In this document: piece by piece, positions 52,520-60,516 of the stretch
Layout: every line of letters begins with the position of its first letter
Position numbering within the stretch: the first letter of the stretch is position 1
Assembly: GCA_028287035.1 (NCBI GenBank)
Contig: JAQBQL010000066.1
Location: 7,496 to 71,495 of the forward strand
Direction: 5' to 3'
Length of the DNA stretch: 64,000 nucleotides
DNA from: Labilithrix sp.
GTDB lineage: Bacteria > Myxococcota > Polyangia > Polyangiales > Polyangiaceae
Made by a program: the position numbers and the translations under genes
Notes under the pieces: generated by a model
What the model was told of the DNA's origin: nothing
Database searches by the model: none
The model's input: the letters and a program-made list of their open reading frames with translations, nothing else

Positions 52520-52954
52520 ATGAGCGACAGCGATTTTCGGACCTTCGAGGAGTTCTGGCCCTTCTACGTCAAGGAGCACTCGAAGAAGTCGACGCGCATC
52601 GTGCACTTCATCGGGACCACCGCGGCGATCGCTTGCGTCGCGGGCGGCCTGCTGACGCGGCGCCGCTGGCTCCTCCTCGTCGCGCCCGTCGCGGGCTATG
52701 GCGGCGCGTGGGTCAGCCACTTCTTCATCGAGCACAACAAGCCGGCGACCTTCAAGTACCCGCTGTGGTCGCTGCGCGGTGACCTCGTGATGTGGTCGAA
52801 GATGGTGCGCGGCGAGATGGATGCCGAGGTCGAGCGCGTCATGCGCGAGTACGCCGAGCGCGAGTCCGGCGCCGCCACCGCGCCCGCGCCCGCCGCCGCC
52901 GCGCCGAAGGACAACGATGCGCCCGCCCAGGCGCCGAGCGAAGCCGTCAACTAG
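52520..52954 (+). CDS. Mpo1-like (DUF962) membrane protein
   Basis: 144 aa. The motifs FWPFYVKEHSKKSTRIVHFIGT and SHFFIEHNKPATFKYPLWSL match the DUF962/Mpo1 family, whose yeast member is an Fe(II)-dependent dioxygenase in alpha-oxidation of 2-hydroxy fatty acids; the His residues of both motifs are kept. Two membrane helices lie between them. The Ala/Pro-rich tail (118-144) is a disordered extension. Activity here is an inference from the motifs. Confidence 0.88.
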   Translation: MSDSDFRTFEEFWPFYVKEHSKKSTRIVHFIGTTAAIACVAGGLLTRRRWLLLVAPVAGYGGAWVSHFFIEHNKPATFKYPLWSLRGDLVMWSKMVRGEMDAEVERVMREYAERESGAATAPAPAAAAPKDNDAPAQAPSEAVN

Positions 52955-52980
52955 TCGTCGTCTCGGGTAGTCTCGGGGCC

Positions 52981-53448
52981 ATGCGCATCGCCCTCGTCGT
53001 GCTCGGTCTGACCCTCGCAGCCTGCCAGGAGACCACCCCGGCCGGCGCGGCGGATCCGACGATGCAGAGCAGCGGGACCGGCCCGCTCGCCCAGCTCGAG
53101 AGCTCTCCGTTCCAGAACGAGGTGTGGATCGCCGAGGACGGGCAGCAGGTGCCCATCCTCTTCTACCCGCGCGAGAACGTGCGGGTGAGCAGCGTCTGCC
53201 GCACCGCGGCCGGGCAGTTCACGTGCGCCGCCATGGCGTTCATGCGGAACGGCCAGCCCGTGGAGCTCGCGGCGCGCGCCCTCGACGGCCGCACCAGCGC
53301 CGGCACGAAGGTCTGCATGCGGATGAACCAGCCCATCGTCATGGTGCACAACTCGGTGGGCGCCGAGGACGGCTTCTGCCGCTTCCCGGACGGCAGCCTC
53401 GTCTCGAACGGCGCCCTCGAGCAGTACAAGATGCGCGTCCTCCAGTAA
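52981..53448 (+). CDS. Small lipoprotein with DUF333-like motif
   Basis: 155 aa, lipobox LTLAAC at C15 (MRIALVVLGLTLAAC). The C-terminal part, KVCMRMNQP then GFCRFPDGSLVSNGAL, resembles the DUF333 family of small putative hemolysin-like lipoproteins, with the Cys pair and FPDGS kept but the terminal aromatic part lost. It begins 26 nt after the Mpo1-like gene and is probably cotranscribed. Confidence 0.75.
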   Translation: MRIALVVLGLTLAACQETTPAGAADPTMQSSGTGPLAQLESSPFQNEVWIAEDGQQVPILFYPRENVRVSSVCRTAAGQFTCAAMAFMRNGQPVELAARALDGRTSAGTKVCMRMNQPIVMVHNSVGAEDGFCRFPDGSLVSNGALEQYKMRVLQ

Positions 53449-53512
53449 CCCCGGAGAAGGCCACGATCTCGCGCTCTTGGACGCCGGCGAGGCCGCCCGG
53501 GACACGGGTGCA

Positions 53513-53541
53513 TTGAACGCCCGGACGAGCGGGATTATGTA
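53513..53541 (+). promoter_or_regulatory. Possible promoter of the Pal-like gene
   Basis: TTGAAC (5 of 6 to the -35 consensus) and TATGTA separated by 17 nt, 55 bp upstream of the ATG at 53596. The -10 match is poor, so this is tentative. Confidence 0.3.
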
Positions 53542-53595
53542 AGGCGCGGCGCGGGTACCCGTTCGTTCGGCCCCGCACCGAGGAACCATCCAGCC

Positions 53596-54153
53596 ATGAA
53601 GAACTCTCTCTCGCTCGCTCCTGTTCTCACTGCACTCCTCGGGCTGGCGCTCGTCACGTCCGTCACCACCGGCTGCGGGGGCGACAAGAAGCCCGCCGAG
53701 TCCGTCGCCACGCAGCCGACCGCCGCGACCCCGCCGGTCACCGCGAAGCCGGCGAACGCCGACAAGATGGCCGTCAACGTCGACGACGACATCGTGAAGG
53801 CGTGCAACCTCAAGTTCGAGAACATCGAGGACGCGCCGAAGTTCGATTACGACACCGACGCGCTGACGCAGGGCGAGAAGAACGTCCTCGAGGCGATCGC
53901 CAAGTGCCTCACCACCGGTCCCCTCAAGGGCAAGGCCGTCGACCTCGTGGGCCGCGCCGACCCGCGCGGCGAGACCGAGTACAACATGACCCTCGGCGCC
54001 AAGCGCGCGCGCTCGGTGCACTCGTACCTGGGCGGCCTCGGCGTGCCGGGCGACAAGCTCCACGACACCTCGCGCGGCGAGCTCGACGCGAAGGGCACGG
54101 ACGAGGACGGCTGGCGCAAGGATCGCCGCGTCGACGTCCGCCTGGCGAAGTGA
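53596..54153 (+). CDS. Pal-like OmpA-family lipoprotein
   Basis: 185 aa. The signal peptide ends near SVTTGC27. A Pro/Thr/Ala linker precedes an OmpA domain (about 75-185) with KFDYDTDALTQGEKNVLEAI, DLVGRADPRGETEYNMTLG and WRKDRRVDVRLAK. It anchors the outer membrane to peptidoglycan. It lacks the coiled coil of the other OmpA lipoprotein at 3.4 kb and has the size and layout of Pal, though no tol genes are nearby. Confidence 0.9.
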   Translation: MKNSLSLAPVLTALLGLALVTSVTTGCGGDKKPAESVATQPTAATPPVTAKPANADKMAVNVDDDIVKACNLKFENIEDAPKFDYDTDALTQGEKNVLEAIAKCLTTGPLKGKAVDLVGRADPRGETEYNMTLGAKRARSVHSYLGGLGVPGDKLHDTSRGELDAKGTDEDGWRKDRRVDVRLAK

Positions 54154-54172
54154 CGGCCGCCAACGCATCCCG

Positions 54173-55132
54173 ATGCTGAGCGAAGAGCTCATCAAGGAGC
54201 ACCTCGGCACGACCCTCGAAGGTACGCACCTCGAGGGTCTCGGCGAGCGTTACGAGGGCAAGGTCCGCGACAACTACACGCGCGGTGACCGGCGCCTCAT
54301 CGTCGTCACGGACCGCATCAGCGCGTTCGACCGCATCCTCGGCACGATCCCGTTCAAGGGCCAGGTGCTGAACCGCCTCGCCGCGTGGTGGTTCGAGCAC
54401 ACGAAGGACGTCGCGAAGAGCCACTTCCTGGCGCTGCCCGATCCCAACGTCCTCGAGTGCATCCAGTGCACGCCGCTACCCGTGGAGCTCGTGGTCCGCG
54501 CGTACATCACGGGGTCGACCTCGACCAGCATGTGGACGCACTACGCGGCGGGCGAGCGCTCGTTCTGCGGGCACTCGCTGCCCGAGGGGCTCCTCAAGAA
54601 CCAGCGGCTCGAGCGCCCCATCCTGACGCCCGCGACGAAGGCGCCGCTCGGCGAGCACGACGTCAGCGCGTCGCGCGAGGAGATCCTGGCGCGGGGCAAC
54701 GTCACGGCCGAGGACTTCGACCGCGCCGCCGAGATGGCCATGAAGCTCTTCGCGGCCGGTCAGAAGATCTGCGCCGAACGCGGGCTCATCCTCGTCGACA
54801 CGAAGTACGAGATGGGCAAGACGAAGGACGGGGACATCGTCGTCATCGACGAGATTCACACGCCCGACTCTTCCCGCTTCTGGATCGAGAGCACGTACGC
54901 CGAGCGCTTCGCCGAGGGCAAGGACCCGGAGCCGCTCGACAAGGACTTCGTGCGCCGCTTCTACACCGCGCTCGGCTACCGGGGCGACGGCGACGCGCCC
55001 GAGCTCCCGCCCGAGGTCCGCGTCGGCGCCGCGAAGCGGTACATCGAGGCGTTCGAGCGCATCACCGGCGAGACGTTCGAGGCCGACCTCGAGGCGCCGC
55101 TGCCCCGCATCCAGAAGAACCTCGGGCTCTGA
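54173..55132 (+). CDS. purC: Phosphoribosylaminoimidazole-succinocarboxamide synthase
   Basis: 319 aa, the longer purC type. It ligates aspartate to CAIR in purine synthesis. Motifs are YEGKVRDNYTRGDRRLIVVTDRISAFDR, PFKGQVLNRLAAWWFEHT, ELVVRAYITGS, ILTPATKAPLGEHD, LILVDTKYEMG and IDEIHTPDSSRFW. purS follows 20 bp later, so this is the start of a pur operon fragment; purQ and purL are not in the window. Confidence 0.96.
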   Translation: MLSEELIKEHLGTTLEGTHLEGLGERYEGKVRDNYTRGDRRLIVVTDRISAFDRILGTIPFKGQVLNRLAAWWFEHTKDVAKSHFLALPDPNVLECIQCTPLPVELVVRAYITGSTSTSMWTHYAAGERSFCGHSLPEGLLKNQRLERPILTPATKAPLGEHDVSASREEILARGNVTAEDFDRAAEMAMKLFAAGQKICAERGLILVDTKYEMGKTKDGDIVVIDEIHTPDSSRFWIESTYAERFAEGKDPEPLDKDFVRRFYTALGYRGDGDAPELPPEVRVGAAKRYIEAFERITGETFEADLEAPLPRIQKNLGL

Positions 55133-55152
55133 CCCGGGCCGGAGAATCGAAG

Positions 55153-55392
55153 ATGAAGGCCACAGTCCTGGTTCGCTTGAAGTCCGAGGTCCTCGATCCG
55201 CAGGGGGACGCGGTGCGCCGCGCGCTCGGGAAGCTCGGCTTCGAGGGCGTGAAGGGCGTGCGCGTCGGCAAGCTCGTCGAGATCGAGCTCGAGGACGGGG
55301 CGGACGTCACGCAGCTCCGTGCCCGCCTCGAGAAGATGGCCGACGAGATGCTGGCGAACCCGGTGATCGAGGACTTCGAGGTCGTGACCTAG
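55153..55392 (+). CDS. purS: PurS subunit of FGAM synthetase
   Basis: 79 aa, the normal PurS size. Sequence KATVLVRLKSEVLDPQGDAV, LGFEGVKGVRVGKLVEIEL and ANPVIEDFEV match the family. PurS bridges PurQ and the small-type PurL. Its presence predicts a split PurL/PurQ/PurS enzyme encoded elsewhere in this genome. Confidence 0.95.
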   Translation: MKATVLVRLKSEVLDPQGDAVRRALGKLGFEGVKGVRVGKLVEIELEDGADVTQLRARLEKMADEMLANPVIEDFEVVT

Positions 55393-55436
55393 GCTCGCGC
55401 CGGGACGGAACGTCGCGCGCATGCGACCATCGCCGC

Positions 55437-56252
55437 GTGCGCAACTATCTCGACGTCAACCTCGCGAACTGGAACAGCCGGGTTCCCCATCACGTGATCG
55501 GGTACGACCTCGACGCGTTTCGCGCCGACCCCCACCACATCTCGCGGGTGGTCCGGTTCGACCGGGCCCGGCTCGGCAACATCACGGGCCTCGACGTCCT
55601 CCATCTGCAATGCCACATCGGCACCGACACGCTCTCCCTCCACCGTCTCGGCGCGCGGTCGGTGGTCGGCCTCGATTTCTCGCAGCCTGCGCTGGAGGTC
55701 GCGAAGGAGCTTGCGGCGTCTTCGGGCGCGAACGTGGAGCTCGTTTGCAGCGATGTCTACGGCGCCCCCGCAGCGCTGTCGGGCCGGACCTTCGATCTCG
55801 TCTACACGGGCGTTGGCGCCCTCTGCTGGCTGCCCGACATCGCGCGGTGGGCCCGCGTCGTCGCCGAGCTCCTTCGCCCGGGTGGAATCCTGTTCGTTCG
55901 CGATGGGCACCCCATGTTGAACACTCTCTCCCCGACGCGAACGGACGGTCTTCTCGTCGTCGAGCACCCGTACTTCGAGGACCATGCGGGCACACGGACG
56001 ACCGACTCCAGCACGTACGTGGAGCACGAGTCACCGCTTGCCGCGCCGGAGTCGATCTCCTTCAACCACGGGATCGGGGAGATACTCACGGCCGTGGCAG
56101 ACGCAGGAATGCGACTGCGATCGTTCGAAGAGCATCGCAGCGTGCCCTGGAACCGTCTCGGCGCGGCCATGGTCGAGACGGACGGCGAGTACCAGCTCCG
56201 CGAGATGCCGGAACGGCTGGCCGCAAGCTTCACCCTGCGCGCCGAGCGCTGA
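55437..56252 (+). CDS. Class I SAM-dependent methyltransferase
   Basis: 271 aa, GTG start. A Rossmann methyltransferase core: motif I region DVLHLQCHIGTDTLSLHRLG, VVGLDFSQPALEVAKELA, then FDLVYTGVGALCWLPDI and LLRPGGILFVRDGHP. The usual GxGxG is replaced by QCHIGTD, a variant found in some UbiE/ubiquinone-like methyltransferases. The C-terminal half (SSTYVEHESPL, MRLRSFEEHRSVPW) would form the substrate site. Substrate unknown. Confidence 0.88.
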   Translation: MRNYLDVNLANWNSRVPHHVIGYDLDAFRADPHHISRVVRFDRARLGNITGLDVLHLQCHIGTDTLSLHRLGARSVVGLDFSQPALEVAKELAASSGANVELVCSDVYGAPAALSGRTFDLVYTGVGALCWLPDIARWARVVAELLRPGGILFVRDGHPMLNTLSPTRTDGLLVVEHPYFEDHAGTRTTDSSTYVEHESPLAAPESISFNHGIGEILTAVADAGMRLRSFEEHRSVPWNRLGAAMVETDGEYQLREMPERLAASFTLRAER

Positions 56253-56266
56253 GGTCGTGAGCTAGA

Positions 56267-57463
56267 TCATTTCGGGGGGCGGCCGGTCTGCGTGGTGACG
56301 TTGGCTTCGCCGAGCCACTGGAAGTTGTCGAGCAGGACCGACGAGTCGAGGTCGCCGTCGCCGGTGTCCCAGATCATGAGATCGAGCGTGAACGTCTCGC
56401 CCGGCGTCACCGCCGCCTGAGACGTGAGCCAGCCGGTGGCGCCGCCCGCCACCGTGTTCGTGCCGCAGAAGTTGCCGGTCAGGCCGAAGCCCGTGCCCGC
56501 GAGCTCGCCGGCGCCGCCCGCGCAGGTCGACGTGCCGGGGCTCGGTCCCTCGCAGCCGATCGGCGCGTTCGGCGTGCAGCGGTCGAAGAAGCCGTTGTTG
56601 ACGCTGACCGGGTTGCCGCTCGGGTCGAACGACATGTTGTCGGCGACGCCGCCGTGGAAGCCCTTCGCGTTCAGGTAGGCGATGAAGCTGTCGTTGAACG
56701 GCGTGCAGATGTACGCGGGCCACTCGCCGGAGTGGAAGTTGAAGTCGAACTTGAAGCCGGTCGCGTTGGCGGGCGCCTTCAGCTCGAGGTGCAGGTCGAT
56801 GACGTCGTTGACGTCGCTGCTGTTCATGCAGCCGCTCGCCGCCTTCGGGAAGCCGGGCGGCGCCGCGCCGGTCGACCGGCCCTGACGCGCGCCCCACCAG
56901 TCGACGCCCTGCGCGCCGCCGCCGAACGGGACGCCCTGCGCGCCGTCGTACTCCTGCGCGTAGCCGGTCGAGAGGACGCCGAGCTTCGCGCCCTCGCGCG
57001 GGACGAGCACGCTGCCGAACTTCGCGAGCGCGTTGTGCTGCTGGGCCTTCGGCTCGTCGGTGCGCTGGTAGCCGCGGGTGAACGTCGCCGAGACGACGCC
57101 GAAGCCGCGCGATCCGGCCTCGTCGCAGATGCCCATCGACTTCGCGAAGTCGGAGGCGGTGGCGCCCGTCGAGGCGGAGTCGCACGTGGTCGGGTTGTCG
57201 ACCTTGCCGTCGCCGTCGTTGTCACAGCCGTCCCCCGGAATGTCGTACTGACCGGCGCCCGGCGTGCACCCGGTCGCGGTGCCCGACGAGCCCGAGGATC
57301 CGCTCGAGCCGCCGAGCTTGCCGCTGTTGGGGTCCTTGCCGCCCGGGTCGGTCGGGTCCTCGCCGCTGCCGAAGCCGGAGACGTCCTTCGGCGAAGAGCA
57401 GGCGATGACCGCGCCGAGCGAGACGATGGCGGTGAGCGAAGCGAGGTGCAGCGTGCGACGCAT
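56267..57463 (-). CDS. Choice-of-anchor L-like secreted lipoprotein
   Basis: 398 aa. Signal peptide with lipobox GAVIAC22, then a Gly/Ser/Asp linker with a DGCDNDGDGKVDN calcium-type motif near residue 80. The large C-terminal domain (110-395) has DLHLELKAPANATGFKFDFNFHSGEW, FNDSFIAYLN, NGFFDRC and DSSVLLDNFQWLG, typical of the choice-of-anchor L beta-sandwich. Probably a surface protein. Divergence from neighbours and composition are ordinary. Confidence 0.85.
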   Translation of the reverse strand: MRRTLHLASLTAIVSLGAVIACSSPKDVSGFGSGEDPTDPGGKDPNSGKLGGSSGSSGSSGTATGCTPGAGQYDIPGDGCDNDGDGKVDNPTTCDSASTGATASDFAKSMGICDEAGSRGFGVVSATFTRGYQRTDEPKAQQHNALAKFGSVLVPREGAKLGVLSTGYAQEYDGAQGVPFGGGAQGVDWWGARQGRSTGAAPPGFPKAASGCMNSSDVNDVIDLHLELKAPANATGFKFDFNFHSGEWPAYICTPFNDSFIAYLNAKGFHGGVADNMSFDPSGNPVSVNNGFFDRCTPNAPIGCEGPSPGTSTCAGGAGELAGTGFGLTGNFCGTNTVAGGATGWLTSQAAVTPGETFTLDLMIWDTGDGDLDSSVLLDNFQWLGEANVTTQTGRPPK

Positions 57464-57564
57464 GTTCGGGGATCCTTCCGGGGTCGACCCGTACCTGCTC
57501 GCCCCGTGCCGTCGCGCGCGCTGCCGCACGGGCGGAAGACTCCGCTCGTGCGCGATCCGCCGAG

Positions 57565-58752
57565 CTACATCGAGAACGGCTCGGGCATGAAGAGCAGCGC
57601 GAAGATCACGAGCGTCAGCACGGCAACAGCGGCGCGCGGCCGATCGAGCGGCGCGGCGCCGGTGGAGGGGTGATCCAGCAGATCGTGGCGGCGCAACGTT
57701 CCACCACGGATCTCCATCGCCACCAGGAGGGCGAGGCCCGCGAAGAACATGATCGGCAGCAGCGGAGACCGGTTGTCGCGCGCGAGGCTCGCCGTCACGA
57801 CGAGCCCGACGAGCGCAACGATGCGGGTGCGGACGGTCAGCGTGCCCGGCTTCGGCTCGGCGTCGCGGCTCCGCGCCGACGCGACCGTGCCGAGGATCGC
57901 GAGCACCTGGAACCACACCAGCCAGAAGAGCGAGTTCGCGAGGTGCCGGCCCAGGTAATAGAGGCCGTAGCCCGCCTTCACGTCGCGCATCACGTGGCCG
58001 AAGACGACCACCAGGAAGAACACCAGCATCGAGCGGTGGATGAGCTGGGCGTACCGGTCCTGGCGCGGGCCGAAGAGCGAGTAGGCGACGTGCCCGCCGT
58101 CGAGCTGCCCCACCGGGAGCAGGTTGATCATCGTCACGAACATGCCGCCCCACGCGCCGAAGGCGACCGGCGACAGGTTCAGATCCATCCCCTCCGGCGT
58201 CGGCGGCGCGAAGACGTGGTCCAGGACCTTCATGAGGACCGACTCGCCGAGCTGCATCGACCCGTCGCCCGGCCCCGCGATCGGCAACAGCTGCGAGTGC
58301 GCGACGCCCCAGATGTAGAGCGGGATCGCGAAGCAGAGGCCGGCGAGCGGACCGGAGGCGCCGATGTCGAGCAGCGCACGGCGCGTCGGGATGATCCCGC
58401 GCATGCGGATGACCGCGCCCATCGTCCCGAAAGGCGACAGGATCGGCAGCGGGATGAAGAACGGCAGCGAGGCGTCGACCTTGTGGATGCGCGCGGCGAC
58501 GTAGTGACCCAGCTCGTGCGCCACCAGGATGACGAGCAGGGTGCCCCCGAACTGCGCGCCGCGGCTGATCATGCCGGCCGGGTGGAGCGCGCTCGCCAGC
58601 GACTCGCGCCAGGGCGGCGCCCCCTCGGCCGGACCCTGGATGTACATGCCCGTGACGAGGACGCTCGCCACCGTCGCCACGAAGAGGACGAGGTTCGTGC
58701 GCCACTTCGGGGCGGGCGGAACCGGCAGCGAGTCGGCGGTGGCTTCGCTCAT
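57565..58752 (-). CDS. Site-2 protease (M50) family membrane metalloprotease
   Basis: 395 aa with about eight membrane helices. The zinc site is VAHELGHYVAA (His79, Glu80, His83), and the second conserved element is INLLPVGQLDGGHVAY near 215-230. LDIGASGPLAGLCFAIPLYIWG is also characteristic. No PDZ domain is visible, as in EGY1-like proteases. It would cleave membrane-embedded substrates such as anti-sigma factors. The ATG overlaps the FliH-like stop by 4 nt. Confidence 0.92.
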   Translation of the reverse strand: MSEATADSLPVPPAPKWRTNLVLFVATVASVLVTGMYIQGPAEGAPPWRESLASALHPAGMISRGAQFGGTLLVILVAHELGHYVAARIHKVDASLPFFIPLPILSPFGTMGAVIRMRGIIPTRRALLDIGASGPLAGLCFAIPLYIWGVAHSQLLPIAGPGDGSMQLGESVLMKVLDHVFAPPTPEGMDLNLSPVAFGAWGGMFVTMINLLPVGQLDGGHVAYSLFGPRQDRYAQLIHRSMLVFFLVVVFGHVMRDVKAGYGLYYLGRHLANSLFWLVWFQVLAILGTVASARSRDAEPKPGTLTVRTRIVALVGLVVTASLARDNRSPLLPIMFFAGLALLVAMEIRGGTLRRHDLLDHPSTGAAPLDRPRAAVAVLTLVIFALLFMPEPFSM

Positions 58753-59426
58753 CGCGCCGCTCCCGGGATCTCGCGCAGGGCCTCGCGAAGCGCCTCGGCG
58801 AGGCGCGCGAGCTGCGGGCCGAGGCGCGCGTCGATGCGCCCGAGCTCGGTGTGGACGACCAGCGAGCCGCGCTCGAGCTCGGCGGACGGCTCCACGGTGG
58901 CGATGGCGTCGCCGAGGCCGGCGAGCATCCCGTGCAGCGCCGGAAGGTCGGCGGGCGACGCCTCGATGCGGAGGCGGCGAGCCCCGCGCGTCTCGGACAG
59001 CGCGCTCTCGGCGAGCGTGGCGATGCGGGCCGGGTCGATCGCGAGGGCCTCGCCGACGACGCGCTCGGCGAGCAACGCGGCGATGGCGATGGTGCGATCG
59101 AGCTCGCGCTCGGCGCGGCGCTCCTCGGTGACGCGGAGCGCGAGGTGCTCGGCGACCACCTCCGCAACGGCGGCCTCGCGGGCCTCGCGCGCCGCACGCT
59201 CGCGGACCTCGGCCGCGGCCTGCGTCGCGTCGTCGACCAACGTGTGGGCGGCGGCTCGTGCCTCGCCGAGGATCCGTTCGGCCTCGGCCCGCGCGTCGAC
59301 GATCGCCGCCGGGATCCGCCGCGCGACGACGCGGTCGCGGACCGGCGCACCGCTGCCGCCCGGGGCAGGGGAGGCGCCGCTATCGAACGTGGACGCCTTC
59401 AGGATTCGCGCGTGGCCGAGGCTCAT
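58749..59426 (-). CDS. FliH/YscL-like (V-ATPase E subunit fold) protein
   Basis: 225 aa, highly Ala/Glu/Arg-rich. Residues 38-110 are a long helix (DARAEAERILGEARAAAHTL) as in peripheral-stalk proteins; the C-terminal half (LRIEASPADLPALHGML, ERGSLVVHTELGRIDARLG) matches the FliH/SctL C-terminal domain including the VHTELGxIDARL signature. Such proteins regulate flagellar or type III secretion ATPases. No FliI/SctN or other secretion gene is in the window. Flanked by 4-nt overlaps with both neighbours. Confidence 0.78.
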   Translation of the reverse strand: MSLGHARILKASTFDSGASPAPGGSGAPVRDRVVARRIPAAIVDARAEAERILGEARAAAHTLVDDATQAAAEVRERAAREAREAAVAEVVAEHLALRVTEERRAERELDRTIAIAALLAERVVGEALAIDPARIATLAESALSETRGARRLRIEASPADLPALHGMLAGLGDAIATVEPSAELERGSLVVHTELGRIDARLGPQLARLAEALREALREIPGAAR

Positions 59427-59629
59427 CGCAGGGTCACCTCGCCGAGCGCGACGGCGACCTCCTGGCCGATCACCGCAAGCCCCTGCGCCCGCATCGCCCG
59501 CCGGCCATCACGGAGCTTCGCCTCGAGGTCGGAGGCCGCGGCGGGCAGCCCCTCGGGCAAGGCCGCGATCGCCTCGTCGATGGACGCGCCGAGGAGCACG
59601 CTCACGCCGACGAAGGTGCGCTGCCACAC
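59423..59629 (-). CDS. Small protein of unknown function upstream of the FliH-like gene
   Basis: 68 aa from the GTG at 59629, 5 nt after the MBL gene stop; its own stop overlaps the FliH-like ATG (ATGA). The sequence (VGVSVLLGASIDEAIAALPEG, then a basic helix AKLRDGRRAMRAQ) is helical and I recognise no family. Tight overlaps at both ends support a real coupled gene. Confidence 0.6.
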   Translation of the reverse strand: MWQRTFVGVSVLLGASIDEAIAALPEGLPAAASDLEAKLRDGRRAMRAQGLAVIGQEVAVALGEVTLR

Positions 59630-59634
59630 GGACG

Positions 59635-60501
59635 TCAGCGTACCACGGCGCGGAACGTCGCCGGGCCCGCGGCGGGCTCGCGGACCACCATGCCCTCGCG
59701 TTCGAGCTTCTCGAGGTGCATCTCGAGGCTCAGCTTCGCGAGCCACCACAGCTCCTGCGGCGTGTCGGCGTACGCCACCGGCGTGAGCGCGGCCGCGTCC
59801 GCCCCGACCGCCCCGGCGCCCACGACGGCGGCGAGCACCTTGGCTTCCCGGGCCAGCCGGTGCGCGATGTACCGGCGAAAGAGGTGCGCGGGCTCCTCGA
59901 TCGGATCGCCGTGGGCGGGGAGCGCCACCGCCGCCCCGAGCTCGGCCAGCCGCTCGAGCTGCGCGAGGTAGACCTGCATGTCCCCGTCGCCCGGCGCGAT
60001 GAGGATCGTGCCGACGCTCGCCACCATGTCACCGACGATCACCGCGCGCGTGCGCTCCTCGAAGAGACATACGTGGCCGGGCGCATGGCCGGGCGTGTGG
60101 AGCACGCGCCAGGCGTCGGGCTCGGGGCCGTCGAGAACGAGCGACTCGCCGTCGACGAGCCGGCGCGTGACGAGCCCCTGGAGGCCGGGGTCGAGCCGCG
60201 TGACGGTCTCGTCGTGGGCCCACACCGGCAGCGCGAGCTCGCGCGCGAGCACGTCGAGCCCGCCCACGTGGTCGGGGTGATGATGGGTCGCGAAGATCGC
60301 GACCGGCGTGCGGCCCTGCGAGGCGAGGCCGCGCGCCCATGCGAGCCAGGCGCGCTGCTCGTCCTCGTAGGGCGTCGACGGCTCGACGAGCAGCACCTCG
60401 CGGCCCCCGAGCGCGTAGCTGTTCGTGTGCGTCGCCGGCGGGAGCGTCGGCGTACGCACATCGAACCGCTGCAGGGAGCCCGAGAGCTCGCGAGGTCGCA
60501 T
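59635..60501 (-). CDS. MBL-fold metallo-hydrolase
   Basis: 288 aa. A beta-lactamase-fold hydrolase with the zinc motif TTHHHPDHVGG (as ATHHHPDHVGG near residue 70), HTPGHAPGHVCLF near 137, and GDMVASVGT. The C-terminal 70 aa are helical (LEMHLEKLEREGMVV) as in glyoxalase-II-like/LACTB2-type proteins. The natural substrate is unknown; thioester or phosphodiester hydrolysis are possible. Thiolase ends 15 bp upstream. Confidence 0.9.
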   Translation of the reverse strand: MRPRELSGSLQRFDVRTPTLPPATHTNSYALGGREVLLVEPSTPYEDEQRAWLAWARGLASQGRTPVAIFATHHHPDHVGGLDVLARELALPVWAHDETVTRLDPGLQGLVTRRLVDGESLVLDGPEPDAWRVLHTPGHAPGHVCLFEERTRAVIVGDMVASVGTILIAPGDGDMQVYLAQLERLAELGAAVALPAHGDPIEEPAHLFRRYIAHRLAREAKVLAAVVGAGAVGADAAALTPVAYADTPQELWWLAKLSLEMHLEKLEREGMVVREPAAGPATFRAVVR

Positions 60502-60516
60502 CGCGACGCGAGCGGG